Source: Myotis daubentonii
Taxonomy: Eukaryota > Chordata > Mammalia > Chiroptera > Vespertilionidae
DNA length: 64,000 nt
Assembly (NCBI RefSeq): GCF_963259705.1
Contig: NC_081861.1
Location: forward strand, 110,514,102-110,578,101
Direction of reading: 5' to 3'
Positions 44,791-58,261 of this stretch are shown here, one piece after another. A program made the position numbers and the translations under genes. The notes beneath the pieces are model-generated. The model did no database searches. It worked only from the letters and a program-made list of their open reading frames with translations, and had not been told where the DNA came from. Numbering within the stretch: position 1 is the stretch's first letter; every line of letters begins with the position of its first letter.

Positions 44791-45613
44791 AATATTATAG
44801 TTAAGTAGTAGTAGGAAGGAAAAAAAAAAAAAACAGAAGGAAGAGAGTTAAGAAGGGACGGTCTTTCTGATGAGATAACATTTGAGCACAGATCTAAACG
44901 AAGGGGAAAGACATAAGGATGTCTGACTCAAGAATTCGAAGCAAGTGAGAAGTTAATACTGCTGTGCCAAAAAGGAGCCCACGACCACCATCCATTTTTT
45001 CTTTGCAAATCAATGCTGCATTCCCCCCACCCTCCCACAGTCCATTTATTAATGTCTAAAACATCCTTAACTGGTGAACTAAAATATATGCCATTATAGT
45101 GATTTTAAAATCACATGCAGGTCCCATGGCCATTCAGTAACCACAGTACCATTTTGTCCTTTCAGGATCTGGCTGCTCATCAAAGAGACCATATGCCTCA
45201 GGTACAGAAGCCTGTGCCTTTTCTGAAAACAGACACATGATGGTGTATTTGCTTTCTTAACAACACTGTTTAGACAGGGCCAAATGTATTGTGCTTCTTT
45301 ATCCTCCACACAAATCTATGATATGGAATATGATTGAGAAATATTTATGCATAAGGGAAATCCTAGATTTTAAACAGTGAAACTTATTGTAAGCATCATT
45401 TCTCACAGAATAGGAAGTAAGCTCAGTGGATATTTACAGGAAGAGTTTTCCAGAAGGACACAAGAGCAATTTCAAGAGTCCTGAGATAGAAGGGTGTTTG
45501 ATATTTTCAAATGCAAAGCCAGTGCAGCTGGAGTACAGTCCTCAATGGGAAGAGAGGTAGGAGATGATTTTAGAAAGGTAACAATAATAAAACAATAGTA
45601 ATACAACAGTGAA

Positions 45614-46797
45614 TATATTCCTAGAAGTGAGATCACTGGGTCAAATGGTAGCTCCATTTTTTAATTTTTTGAGTAATCTCCAAACTGTTTTTCACAGTGG
45701 CTGCACTAGTTTGCATTCCCATCAGGGTTACCTTTTCTCCACACCCTCGCCAGGACTGGTTTATGGATTTGTTAATGATAGCCATTCTAACAGGTGTGAG
45801 GTGGTACCTCACTGTTCTTTTGATTTGCATCTCCTGGGTGATTAGTGACTTTGAGCATTTTTTCATATGCCTTTTGGTCTTTTGTATGTCCATTTTGGAG
45901 AAGTGTCTGTTTAGGTCCTTTGCCCATTTTAAATTAGATTGTTTATCTTCTTTTTGTTAAGTTGTATGAGTTCCTTATAAATTTTGGAGGTTAATCCCTT
46001 ATTGGATGTGTCATAGGCAAATATGTTCTCCCATGGAGTGGGCTCTCTTGTTATTTTGTTGATGGTTTCTTTTGCTGTGTAGAAGCTCTTTATTTTGATG
46101 TAGTCCCCTTTGTTTATTTTCTCCTTAATTTCCACTATCCTAGGAGATGTATCTATAAATATATTGCTATGAGAGATGTCTGAGATTTTGATGCCAATGG
46201 TTTCTTCTAAGATTTTTATGGTTTCACATCTTACATTTCAGTCTTTTATACATTTTGAGTTTATTTTTGTGTATGGTGTAAGTTGGTGGTCCAATTTCAT
46301 TTTTTTGCACGTATCTGTCCAATTTTCCCAACGCCATTTATTGAAGAGACTGTGTTGACTCCATTATATGCTCTTGCCTCCTTTGTCAAATATTAATTAA
46401 GCATAATGAGTTGGGTCGATTTCTGGGTTCTCTGTTCTGTTCCATTGGTCTATATGTCTGTTCTTGTGCCAGTACCAGACAGTTTTGAAAACAGTGGCTT
46501 TGTAGTATAGCTTGATATCTGGTACTGTGATCCCTCCAACTTTGTTCTTCTTTCTGAAGATTGCTGCAGCTATTTGAGGTCTTTTTTTATTCCAGATGAA
46601 TTTTTGGAGAGTTTATTCTAGGCGTTTGAAGTATGCCATTGGTGTTTTAATGGGGAGTGCATTGAGTCTATCGATTGCTTTGGGTAGTATGACCATTTTA
46701 ATGATGTTGATTCTACCAATCCATAAACATGGTCTATTCTTCCACTTGCGTATATCTTCCTCTATCTCTTTTTTCAATGTCATGTAGCTTTCCATGT
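45614..46797 (-). mobile_element. L1 twin-primed insertion: inverted 5' part
   Basis: ORF2 C-terminal region in minus orientation: [24 protein letters not shown] reading near 46010-46070 and [16 protein letters not shown] at its left end. It meets the plus-oriented 3' part at about 46797. The whole insertion (45614-47371) is flanked by AATACAACAGTGAA (45600-45613 and 47372-47385). Confidence 0.93.
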
Positions 46798-47371
46798 AGT
46801 GATCCCACTTCTAGGAATATATCATAAGAATACAGAAACACCCATTAGAAAGAATATATGCACCCCAATGTTCATAGCAATGCAATTTACAATAGCTAAG
46901 ATTTGGAAACAGCCTAAGTGCCCATCAACAGATGAATGAATTAAAAAAATGTGGTATATCTATACAATGGAATACTATGCAGCTGTAAAAAAAAGAAAGA
47001 ACTCTGACCATTTGCAACAGCATGGATGGACCTGGAGAGCATTATGCTAAACAAAATAGCCAGTCAGAGAATAAGTATCACATGATCTCACTCATATGTG
47101 GAATCTAATGAACAACATAAACTGATGAACAAAAACAGGCCCAGAGACATAGAAACATGGAATAGACTACCAAACCTCAGAAGGAAGGCAGGGAAAGCAG
47201 GGGATGGGGAAGAAATCAACCAATGAACTTATATGTTTATGTGCATATCCCATAGACACAGACAATAGAGTGGTGAAGGCTTGGGAGGGGGGGAGCGTTG
47301 AAGGGGTGGGAGAGGGCAATGGGGGAAAAAAGCTATATGTAATACTTTCAACAATAAAAATTTATTAAAAA
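46798..47371 (+). mobile_element. L1 twin-primed insertion: 3' part with tail
   Basis: Starts GATCCCACTTCTAGGAATAT, covers the end of ORF2 and the 3' UTR (CATAGACACAGACAATAGAG, GGGGGAGCG) and ends CAATAAAAATTTATTAAAA. About 21 bases of L1 sequence are present at both ends of the inverted segment, a small overlap between the two primed cDNAs. Confidence 0.93.
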
Positions 47372-47721
47372 AATACAACAGTGAAAATAATGTTTTTTCG
47401 TAGACACTATGTGCTTGCTAAATACCTTACATATATTTTCTCATATTTATAAGAAAATATTTTGAATGTGAATATAGTGTTCATATATATAAATGATATT
47501 TCTCTGGGTATTATTTTATAGGATTTCTGTTGTTGCTGCTTATCTTCATACAGGGCAAAAATAATGTGCTTTTCTCACATTTATTGCTAGACCAGCTTTA
47601 TTTAATTTTACACTGCATTATTCAGTAGAAACTATTAGTTTAAAGGAAAGAATAAAGAAGAATCTACAATTATATTGTTGTTTATAGAAGTTTAAGGTTA
47701 AATTCCTTTGCCTATACTTTA

Positions 47722-47792
47722 AAATATACCATACAAAAATACATAGGCTATTCAACTGCTTTACTAAGTTTAGAGCATTTGAACAAATAATT
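47722..47792 (+). repeat. 71-bp direct repeat, copy 1
   Basis: AAATATACCATACAAAAATA to GAACAAATAATT; three or four mismatches to 48810-48880. It brackets the L1/Ves unit at 47835-48715. Confidence 0.9.
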
Positions 47793-47834
47793 TAATCTTA
47801 ATACAATGATTCCTTTTTAGTTTTTTTCTATATT

Positions 47835-48715
47835 ACATGTTTTTTATTGAATTTATTGGGATGCCATTGGTTAATAAAATTATATAGGTTTCAGGTGTAC
47901 AATTCTATAGTCGATCATTTTATATTGCACTGTGTTCACCATCCTAAGTAATTCGTCCCCCTTTTACCCTCTTCTACCTACCCCAAACCCCATTTTCCTC
48001 TGGTAATCACCATCTTATTTTTGTCTGTGTCTATGAGTTTTGATTTTTTTGTTTAATCCCTTCACCTTTTTCATCCAACCCCCCAACTCTCCTCCCCTCT
48101 GACAGCTGTCAGTATGTTCTCTGAAGTTATGCGTCTGTTTTTATTTTGTTTTCTAGTCTATTTTGTTCATTAAATTCCACATATAAGTGAAATCACATGC
48201 TACTTATCTTTCTCTGACTGGATTATTTCACTTAACATAATACTCTCCAGGTCCATCCATGCTGTCACAAAAGGTAAGAGTTCTTTTCCTTTTTTTTAAA
48301 TCCCTCATTCAAGTATATGTTTTCATTATTTTTTTTTTTTTTGAGAGAGAGAGAGAGAGAGGAAAGGAGAGAGAGAGAAAGACAGGGAAAGACAGACAGA
48401 AATGTGAGAGAGAAAGATTAATCAGTTGTCTCTCGTACATGCCCCTACTAGGTATTGAACCCCATAGCCTTTTGCTGTTCAGGATGAGTCTCCAACCAGC
48501 TGAACCACCCAGCCAGGGCAGATTTCCTTCTTTCTTACAGCTGAATAGTATTCCATTGTGTAAATGTACCACAACTTTTTTATCCACTCATCTAATGGGC
48601 TGTTTCCAGATCTTGGCTACTGTAAATAATTCTGCAATGAACATAGGAGTGCATGTATTCTTTCCAATTAGTGTTTCAGGTTTTTTTCAAATATGTTCCC
48701 AGAAGTGGAATCGCT
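47835..48715 (-). mobile_element. L1 3' end (interrupted by Ves)
   Basis: Plus strand shows reversed L1 3' UTR (TTTATTGAATTTATTGGGATGCC-like, ATTGCACTGTGTTCACC, CTCTGGTAATCACCATC) and ORF2 end (GGTCCATCCATGCTGTCAC, AGCTGAATAGTATTCCATTG). A Ves SINE sits inside. 5' truncated. Confidence 0.9.
48300..48520 (-). mobile_element. Ves SINE inside the minus-strand L1
   Basis: T run, extended GAGAGA stretch, GTACATGCCCCTACTAGGTA, GAACCCCATAGCC and AGCTGAACCACCCAGCCAGGG. A TTCCTTTTT-like duplication of L1 sequence lies at both ends. Confidence 0.85.
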
Positions 48716-48809
48716 AAAGATGAAACTTCGATTGGTTGGTTTGAAACCCTTGTTAGTCAGAGCCTCAGTCCTGAAAGTGAGGTAGCATGGGCCTCGTGTC
48801 TCATTCCTC

Positions 48810-48880
48810 AAATATACCATACAAAAATACACAGGTCATTCAACTGCTTTACTAAGTTTAGAGCATTTGAACAAATAATT
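48810..48880 (+). repeat. 71-bp direct repeat, copy 2
   Basis: Second copy of 47722-47792. About 94 bases of unrelated sequence (48716-48809) separate it from the L1. 48881-49523 beyond it has no gene. Confidence 0.9.
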
Positions 48881-49523
48881 GGTGTGACATTGCCTATATA
48901 TTTAAGTGAATATTAATTAAAATATATTTATTATTTTTAAAATGTGTGACTTTTTTATCTAGGAATCTGGTAATATGTTAGGGTCTTATTCCTTTAAATG
49001 TTGTGATTAAGCATCTATAATTGTCATTTCCAATATTTGAAAGGCAAGTATCATTTTATTTCTGCATTTAGAAATAAAGAACTCAAAATGAATGGTACTA
49101 TTTAATATGTGACTTCAAGAACATGTTAATTATATTGGCATATTACACATTGTGCAAGTGTTCAGTCACTTAGTACTTTAAGACTATTTCATAAACTTGT
49201 ATTTCTTGTTTCTTGAAGACACAATGAATAAATGAGCTGTGGAACAGAAAAAGGACCTTAGGTAAAAACTAAAGAAATATGAATAAATATAATGGACTGT
49301 AGTTAGCAATAATGTATCAATATTGGTTAATTAATTATAACAAATGTGCTGTGATAATATAAGATTCTAATAATAGATGAAACTGGGTGTGGGATTTATG
49401 AGGACTCTCTATACTATTGCTATACTATAACATTTTTTTCTGTAAAAAACTACAATATTTTTAGCAAATGATATCCTAGTAAATAGATTTCATAAATCTT
49501 TATTAAAAGACCATCCAGTTTTT

Positions 49524-49734
49524 TAAAAATATGTTCTTATTGATTTCAGAGAGAGGAAGGGAGGGGGGGAGAGACATAGAAACATCAATGATGACAGAGA
49601 ATCATCAACCAGCTGCCTCCTGCACCCCTGCCAGGGATTGAGCCCGAAGCCCAGGCATGTGCCCTGACTGGGAATCTAACCATGACCTCCTGGTTCATAG
49701 GTCATTGCTCAACCACTGAACCATATCAGCTGGG
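49524..49734 (-). mobile_element. Ves SINE
   Basis: GAGGAAGGGAGGGGGGGAGA, GGGATTGAGCCCGAAGCCC, GCTCAACCACTGAACCATA. AGACCATCCAGTTTT and AGACCAATCAGTTTT flank it. 49735-50391 beyond it has no gene. Confidence 0.92.
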
Positions 49735-50391
49735 CAAGACCAATCAGTTTTAAAAACTGAGAACTTGCTGTTTGTTTCTTTTGTTTATATTTGTTCTTTG
49801 GTAATTGATTTAAAGGATACTAAATCAAAATCAGTGATTATTACATTCTCCATGCAAAAATCTTACATATTGGCAACAAGATAATATCCTACAGGCAATT
49901 CACAGGGAAGTCAGCTACAATTCAGACAACATCTGAAAATTACATGCAATTTCAAGTCCTGTCACACTGATATTGATTGTGGTTGTCATTTAGTATGGAC
50001 CTACTTATAAGGGCATAGCAACTAATAAGATCATAAATGGGTATAATAAAAAATCATTCTATTTAATCACTGAGAACACCTTGGATACTAATGAAGTGGC
50101 ATGTATTTATTGGTGTTTTCAAATGAAAACATGCTCTGACACTTATTTCTATGTATTTACATTGCAAATTATGGCTTACTTTTCAGGAGGAAAGTAATGA
50201 CACATATAAATCAATCAAGATTCCTTATATACAAATCTTTATCTTTCTATGCTAAAATGAAAAATATAGTCATGGAGTATATTTTATTATTGGTGACCTT
50301 AGTCAGATTATAATTTCACTAAAGAGAATGGAAACTGTGCAGCCCTAGTGGTTGACAAATACTATTTTGTGAACATATTTAAATAGAAATA

Positions 50392-50628
50392 GCTAGCCCA
50401 GAGGCAAGGCTCAGTGATTGAGCATCAACCTCTGAAACAGGAAGTCATGGTTCCATTCCTGGTCAGGACACATGCCTGGGTTGCAGGCTCAATCCCTAAT
50501 GTGGGGCATGCAGGAGGCAGACCAGTCAATGATTCTCTCTCATCGCTGATGTTTCTATCTCTCCCTCTCTCTTCCTCTCTGAAATCAATATAGATATATT
50601 TTTAAAAATAAAATAAAAAGAACTGGCT
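50392..50628 (+). mobile_element. Ves SINE
   Basis: CAAGGCTCAGTGATTGAGCA, GGTTCCATTCCTGGTCAGG, CAATCCCTAATGTGGGGCAT, TCTC region and an A-rich tail. Confidence 0.9.
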
Positions 50629-50915
50629 AAAAAAAGATAACTAAAAGTGAGAAAATTGAAATCAAATAGTTCCCAGTTACATAATGTTTTAGGATGGGAC
50701 AAGTATTACTGAAAATTAAAATAAAAATTACTACATAAGTTTTTATTCTGAGATATGGATTTCCCAAAACAACATATAAATATAATACTTATATATCACT
50801 AGCATTTGCTCTGGAAGAAAACAATGCCAATGATGATGTTTACTTAAACTACCAGAAGTGAATTCGTTGTTACTGCTGGCTAGCTTTTTTTAGCCTGTTA
50901 ATATTGGAACTTGTC

Positions 50916-51134
50916 GCCCTAACAGGTTTGGCTCAGTGGATAGAGCGTCGGCCTGTGGACTGAGGGATCCCAGGTTTGATTTCTGCCAAGGGCATGTACC
51001 TTGGTTGCTGGCACATCCCCAGTGGGGAGTGTGCAAGAGGCAGCTGATCAATGTTTCTCTCTCATTGATGTTTCTAACTCTCTATCCCTCTCCCTTCCTC
51101 TCTGTAAAAAAATCAATAAAATATATTTTAAAAA
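50916..51134 (+). mobile_element. Ves SINE with 16-bp target duplication
   Basis: GCCCTAACAGGTTTGGCTCA, GATAGAGCGTCGGCCTG, CATCCCCAGTGGGGAGTGTG, AATCAATAAAATATATTTTA tail. Exact duplication AATATTGGAACTTGTC at 50900-50915 and 51135-51150. 51151-51859 beyond it shows no gene; the frame at 51418-51675 has no recognisable domain. Confidence 0.95.
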
Positions 51135-51859
51135 AATATTGGAACTTGTCTCTGGCATGCATTAGATGTTACTGTATATAATGGAGACCTCTTGACCTCT
51201 TCACACCCTATCTATTGCTGCTGCTTCTTCAGTAACTGTACTAAACACCTTGCAATTTTTTTCAGTAGGTCTTGAATATAAATGATTACTTTTTGGTCAT
51301 TCTGCTGCTGGCTCACTCATTAGAAGCCATCTGTTAAATCTTTCGACCACTGTCACTGTTTTCCTGTAAAACTGTTCTGTATTCTGCTGTCAGCATTTAG
51401 TTTTCCCTTTCTGGCTAATGTTGATTACGCTAGCTATTACAACAATAAGCAACTGTATGTGTAAAAAACTGTCACAACTGTCTGAAGTCTGTTGTAACAT
51501 CCACCAAGCCAGTTGCTTAACTCAGAAGTTGGTATTAATGTTGGTTTTCACCTTTCACCAAGTGTTTATTGAATTCCTACTTTGTGCATTGTGTTTTCTT
51601 AGGCATTCTAAAGATGAAAAGATAATAATACACGCTGATTCCCGCTGGAGGTTTGCAATATTATTGGGGAGGTAAAGTGCATTCACTTGAAAGGTTTCAT
51701 GGCAATAAGAAGTAGTACATTATAAGAACAGTTTAAGTTGCTTGGTCATGGAGCCCTACAAGCATTCAAAGATAAATCATTCTGAACAGAGCAACCTTAG
51801 AATGTTTCATGGAGGAAATATGCTTTGAGATGAATCTTAAGTATTGCATAGCAGTTTTA

Positions 51860-52020
51860 TCTTTACTTTTCTTGTTGACACTATTACACATGTCTCAACT
51901 TTCCCTTTGACCACCTCTACCCAGCCCTAGGGCCCCTTCCCTCTGGCCATCACCACGTTACTGTCTGTGTCCATGGGCTATGCATACATGCTCTTTAGCT
52001 AATTTCTATACTTTGATACA
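51860..52020 (-). mobile_element. L1 3' UTR fragment
   Basis: CTTTCCCTTTGACC, CCCTCTGGCCATCACCACGTTA, CTGTCTGTGTCCATGGGC, the reversed L1 3' UTR as at 60345-60567. Confidence 0.6.
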
Positions 52021-52064
52021 GCTATGGGGAAGAATAAATTCTGGATAGGAGGAAAAGCACAGAG

Positions 52065-52510
52065 TGCCTTTAAAAATACACTAAGGAATGGATAAAGTAG
52101 ATATATTGCTCATCAATAAAAGAGAATGAAATCTTGCTATTTGAAACAGCATAGATGGACCTAGAGAATATTATACTAAGTTAAATAAGTCAGAAAGACA
52201 TGTATTATATGGTTTCACTTATAGGTGGACTCTAAAAACGCACACAAATGAAAAAACAAAACACAACAAAAACAGATTCATAGAAACAGATCAAATTGAT
52301 GGTTTCCAGAGGGGAAGAAAACAAGGGGATAGGTAAAAAAGGCAAAGGGGACTATGTATAGTCAATAATATTGTGATAAGCTTGCATGGTGACTGATGCT
52401 TCCTAGACTTAATGTGGTGATCACATTATGAGGTATATAAATTTTGAATCACTTTACTGTACACCTGAAATTAATAAAATATCATATACCAACTATACTT
52501 AAATGAAAAA
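52065..52510 (+). mobile_element. Old L1 (L1M-like) 3' end
   Basis: AACAGCATAGATGGACCTAG, GGTTTCACTTATAGGTGGAC, GATGGTTTCCAGAGGGGAAG, CTGTACACCTGAAATTAATA. Typical ORF2 end and 3' UTR of older L1s. Confidence 0.85.
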
Positions 52511-52663
52511 TAAATGCACTGAAGCATGGAAGTTTAAAGTCTGTTCAGATGGCAGATTTAAGTTTGGTTGTACTAAATAATATACATTGGAGAATAGTAC
52601 AAAATTAAGCAAGAAAAAAATGTTAGTCATAAGTTAAGGAGGGTTTAAAAACACAAGATAAGG

Positions 52664-52898
52664 CCGGAACCGGTTTGGCTCAGTGGATAGAGCGTCGGCC
52701 TGCGGACTGAAAGGTCCCAGGTTCGATTCCGGTCAAGGGCATGTACCTGGGTTGCGGACACATCCCCAGTAGGAGATGTGCAGGAGGCAGCTGATCGATG
52801 TTTCTCTCTCATCGATGTTTCTAACTCTCTATCTCTCTCCCTTCCTCTCTGTAAAAAATCAATAAAATATATTAAAAAAATAAAAAATAAAAAAAAAT
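52664..52898 (+). mobile_element. Young Ves SINE with 17-bp target duplication
   Basis: The best preserved copy: CCGGTTTGGCTCAGTGGATA (A box), GGTTCGATTCC (intact B box), several CpGs retained, and an A-rich tail. Exact duplication AAAAACACAAGATAAGG at 52647-52663 and 52899-52915. Probably the most recent SINE insertion in the window. Confidence 0.96.
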
Positions 52899-53216
52899 AA
52901 AAACACAAGATAAGGACTGTTTAGACTTTATCTTACAGGTCAAAGCTTAATAATCCCCCAAGAATTTGCTGAAATATTTTTTGTGCCTGTGGATAATTTT
53001 AGGGAGAAGTTCCTCTTGACTAGCTAACATTCTCAAACAGTTTCATTCCACAGGATGAACAAAGTATGAATGCATGAATGAAGCATAAAAGTATGTTAAT
53101 CTATATAGTAGTATATTAAAGTAACAAAAATGAAGTGAGGAAAATAGAAAACACAGGACATAACACAAGGAATATCCATTCATAATATTTGTATCTATAA
53201 AAAGTATGATATATAA

Positions 53217-55440
53217 TCATATCAATAGATGCAGAAAAAACATTCGACAAAATCCAACACCCATTTTTGATTAAAAAAAAAAAACTCTCAGCAAAGTGGG
53301 AATAGAGGGATCATAACTCAACATAATAAAAGCCATATATAACAAACCTACAGCCAACATCATACTCATTGGGAAAAAATAAAACTATTTCTCCTAAGAA
53401 CAGGAATAAGATGTCTGCTTTCACCATTCCTATTCAACATAGCAGTGGAAGTCCTAGCCACAGCAACCAGACAAGAACACATAAAAGGCATCCAAATTGG
53501 AAAAGAGGAAGTAAAATTGTCATTATTTACCAATGAAATAATATTATACATAGAAAATCCTAAAGACGCCATGAAAAACTACTAGATTTAGTAAATGAAT
53601 TAGGCAATGTAGCAGGATAAAAGAATCACACCCAGAAATTGATGGCATTTTTATAAGCCGATAATGAACTCTCAGAAAGAGAAACTAAAAAAAATGTCCC
53701 ATTCAGCACTGCAACAAAAAAAATTAAGATACTTAGGAATAAACTTAACCAAGGCGGTAAAAGATTTGTACTTGGAAAACTACAAGACATTGAAAAATGA
53801 GATAGAGGAAAACATAAACAAGTGGAAGAATATACTGTGTTCATGGATTGGGAGAATCAACACCATAAAAAATGTCCATACTACCCAAATCAATCTTTAG
53901 ATTCAATGCAATCCATAGTAAAATACCAATACTCCAAAAATTTATATGGAACCAAAAAAGACCCCAAATAGCTATAACAATTTTCAGAAAAAAAGAACAA
54001 AGTTGGAGGAATCACAATACCAGATATCAAGTTATACTACAAAGCCACTGTACACCAAATAACCTGGTACTGGCACAAGAATAGGCATATAGATCAATGG
54101 AACAGAACAGAGACCCCAGAAATCAACCAAGACATTATGCTCAATTAATATTTGACAAAGGATGCAAGGGCATACAATGGAGTCAAGACACTCTCTTCAA
54201 TAAATGGTGTTGGGGAAATTGGACAGATACACGCAAAATATGAAACTACACTACACACTTACACCATACACAAGAATAAACTCAAAATGGATAAAATACT
54301 TAAATGTAAATCATGAAACCATAACAATCTTAGCAGAAACCATAAGCAGCAAAATCTCAGACATCTCTTGTTGTGATATGTCTGCAGATATATCTCTCCT
54401 AGGGCACGATAAACAAAAGAGAAAAAAAACAAATGGGACTACATCAAAAAAAAGGCTTTGCACAGAAAAGAAACCATCAACAAAATGAAAATGGAGCCCA
54501 CTGTATAGAATATATTTGCCAATGATACATTTGATAAAGGATTAATATCCAAAATATATAATGAACTCATACGACTTAAAAAAAAGGAAGACAAAAAACC
54601 CAAATTTAAAAAGTGGGCAAAGGACCTAAATAGACAAGAAGGGACATACATACATATGGCCAAGAGACATGAAAAAATGCTCAAAGTCATTAGTCATCTG
54701 AGAGACGCAAATTAAAATGACAATGAGGTATCTCCTCACACCTGTCAGAATGGCTACTGGCAAGGACGTGGGGAAAAGGGAACCCACATACACTGCTAGT
54801 GGGAATGCAGACTGGTACAGTCACTGTGGAAAACAGTATGAAGTTTTCTCAAAAAATTAAATATGGAACTGCTATTTGACCCATTGATTCTACTTCCAGG
54901 AATATATCCTAAGAAACCCAAACACCAGTAAGAAAGAATATATTCACCCCTATCTTCAAAGCAGTACAATTTGCAATAACTAAGATCTGGAAACAGCCCA
55001 AATGCCCATCAGTAGATGAGTGGATAAAAAAGCTGTGGTACATTTATAGCATGGAATACTATGCTGCAGTAAAAAATAAGTCTCTTACCCTTTGAGACAG
55101 CATTGAGGGACCTGGACAGTGTTATTAAATGACATAAGCTAGTCAGAGGAAGACAAGTATCTCATTTTCTCACTCCTGTGTGGTATCTAATGAAGAAAAT
55201 AAACTGGTGAACAAAATAGACCCAGAGACATAGAAACATGGAACAGACTGTTGAATCTCAGAGGGAAGGTGAAGGTGAATAGGTGAGTGGGAAGAAATCA
55301 ACTAAAGAACTTATATGTATAACCCATGGACACAGACAATAGTGTGCTGAAGGCCTGGGGCAGGGGGTAGGGGTGGGATCAAGGGGGAAAAAGGGGACAT
55401 ATGTAATACTTGCAACAATAAAGATTTTTTAAAATTAAAT
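53217..55440 (+). mobile_element. L1, 5' truncated (RT to 3' UTR)
   Basis: Begins in the RT (TCAATAGATGCAGAAAAAAC), retains [20 protein letters not shown] RT and C-terminal pieces, and ends with a 3' UTR and CAATAAAGATTTTTTAAAA. AAAGTATGATATAT before and AAATATGATATTTT after it resemble a target duplication. ORF2 is broken by stops. Reading frames such as 54204-54488 are its fragments. Confidence 0.92.
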
Positions 55441-55718
55441 GAAAATATGATATTTTCATCAAGATCTGGGTGAGTTGGATTCCAAGACTCTGGATTATTT
55501 AAATTAGTAATATTTAATTAAAAATATTTCAGCTTTCATTATATTTTTATTGTGGTAAGAATTAATATGACATCTAACCAATCAACAAATTATTAAGTGC
55601 ACAAAAGAATATTTTTAACTACAAGCTCAATTTTGTACCATTATGCTGCAGTGTAAAACACTTATCAGTTACAATATCTACAAATTACAATAGGTTAATT
55701 TTTTAAAATGATTTCATC

Positions 55719-55912
55719 CCTGCCCGGTGTGGCTAAGTTGGTTGAGCATTGTCCAGTGCACCGAGAAGTTACTGGTACAATTCCTGGTCAGGGTACATGC
55801 TTGATCCCCAGTAGGGGGCAGCTGATGCAGCTGATCTGTCTTTCTCATGGATGTTTTCCCCTCTCCCTTTCTCTCTCTCTCAAATCAATAAAAGCATATT
55901 TAAAAAAAATAT
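55719..55912 (+). mobile_element. Ves SINE, shortened middle
   Basis: CCCGGTGTGGCTAAGTTGGT, GTACAATTCCTGGTCAGGG, TTGATCCCCAGTAGGGGGCA, TCTC stretch and AATCAATAAAAGCA tail. The middle (after the B box) is about 25 bases shorter than in other copies. Confidence 0.9.
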
Positions 55913-56379
55913 TATTGCAGAGTAGAATTAGTTAACACTGTCAAAGGGTTAGTTAGAAAGAATACCAAATGCAAAGAGATTTCAGGCTCAAGTGCAGTAT
56001 TGGAACAGAATGTAATAAAGTTCCAACACTACATTTAAATGCTCAGATTTCTTATTGTCTTTTTTTGGTTGACAAATATGTGCTCTACATTATAATAGCA
56101 GCAGAACAGCTAGATGGCCATACCAACCACAAAAGGAAGCAACAACACATGCTGTTAAGTGTCGTTCTGATTGCCTAGAAATGTCAGCCCATGCAGATTT
56201 CTTTCCTGTTATAAATTAGAACAATTATTTCTCTAGAGTTTACATTTTCTTCACAAAAGAGTCAAAGTTCCTGCAGGTTGAAAAAGAGAACTTTCAAAAA
56301 TGATATCTTCCCTTTCTTTGATGATCAGTTCATTCTGTCCTTCCCTGCCTGATCTTCTCCAGTGATTCCTGCTCAGCTT

Positions 56380-57595
<1,216 letters not shown>

Positions 57596-58261
57596 TCCTA
57601 TCTGATAAAAGAGAAACATGGTAATTAGCCATACCTCCGCAACCCGTCCCATTGGCTAATCAGGGCGATATGCAAATTAACTCCCAGCCAAGATGACGGC
57701 CGGCAGCCAGGCAGCTTGAAGCAAACATGAGGCTTGCTTGCTTCAGTGACGGAGGACTCCAACGTTCCCCGCCCGCTGCTGCCAGCCTCTGAGCTTGCAC
57801 TTTGAAACATTGTTACAAATATAGAAGCTAATCATAACTCCAGAAACCTGCTTTCAGCCAGCCGGGATTGCAGAGCTGGAGTTGAAACAGTGTTTCGATT
57901 ATAGAACCCAAACAGACCAGATACCTGCTTTCAGCAGCGGAGGCCTAAGAGCTGGAGCCAAGCCTCAGAGCTAAAGCTCGCCCAGAATAACAAAAGAATA
58001 AAAGAAAAGAAAAAAAGGAGCGGTTGGGAGCTTCCGTCACCCGCCAGCCTGAAAACAGCCCTCAGCCCCTCACCCAGACTGGCCAGGCACCCCAGTGGGG
58101 ACCCCACCCTAAAGGGTGTGTGACCAACTGCAAACAGCCATCATCCCCTCATCCAGACTGGCCAGGCACCCCAGTGGGGACCCCAACCCTGATCCAGGAC
58201 ACCCTTCAGGGCAAACCAGCCAGCCCCCACCCATGAACCAGGCCTCTATCCTATATAGTGA

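Noticed and set aside
52664..52760. tRNA gene suggested by A and B boxes
   Set aside because: These are the pol III promoter boxes of a Ves SINE, followed by the SINE body and tail; no acceptor stem closes.
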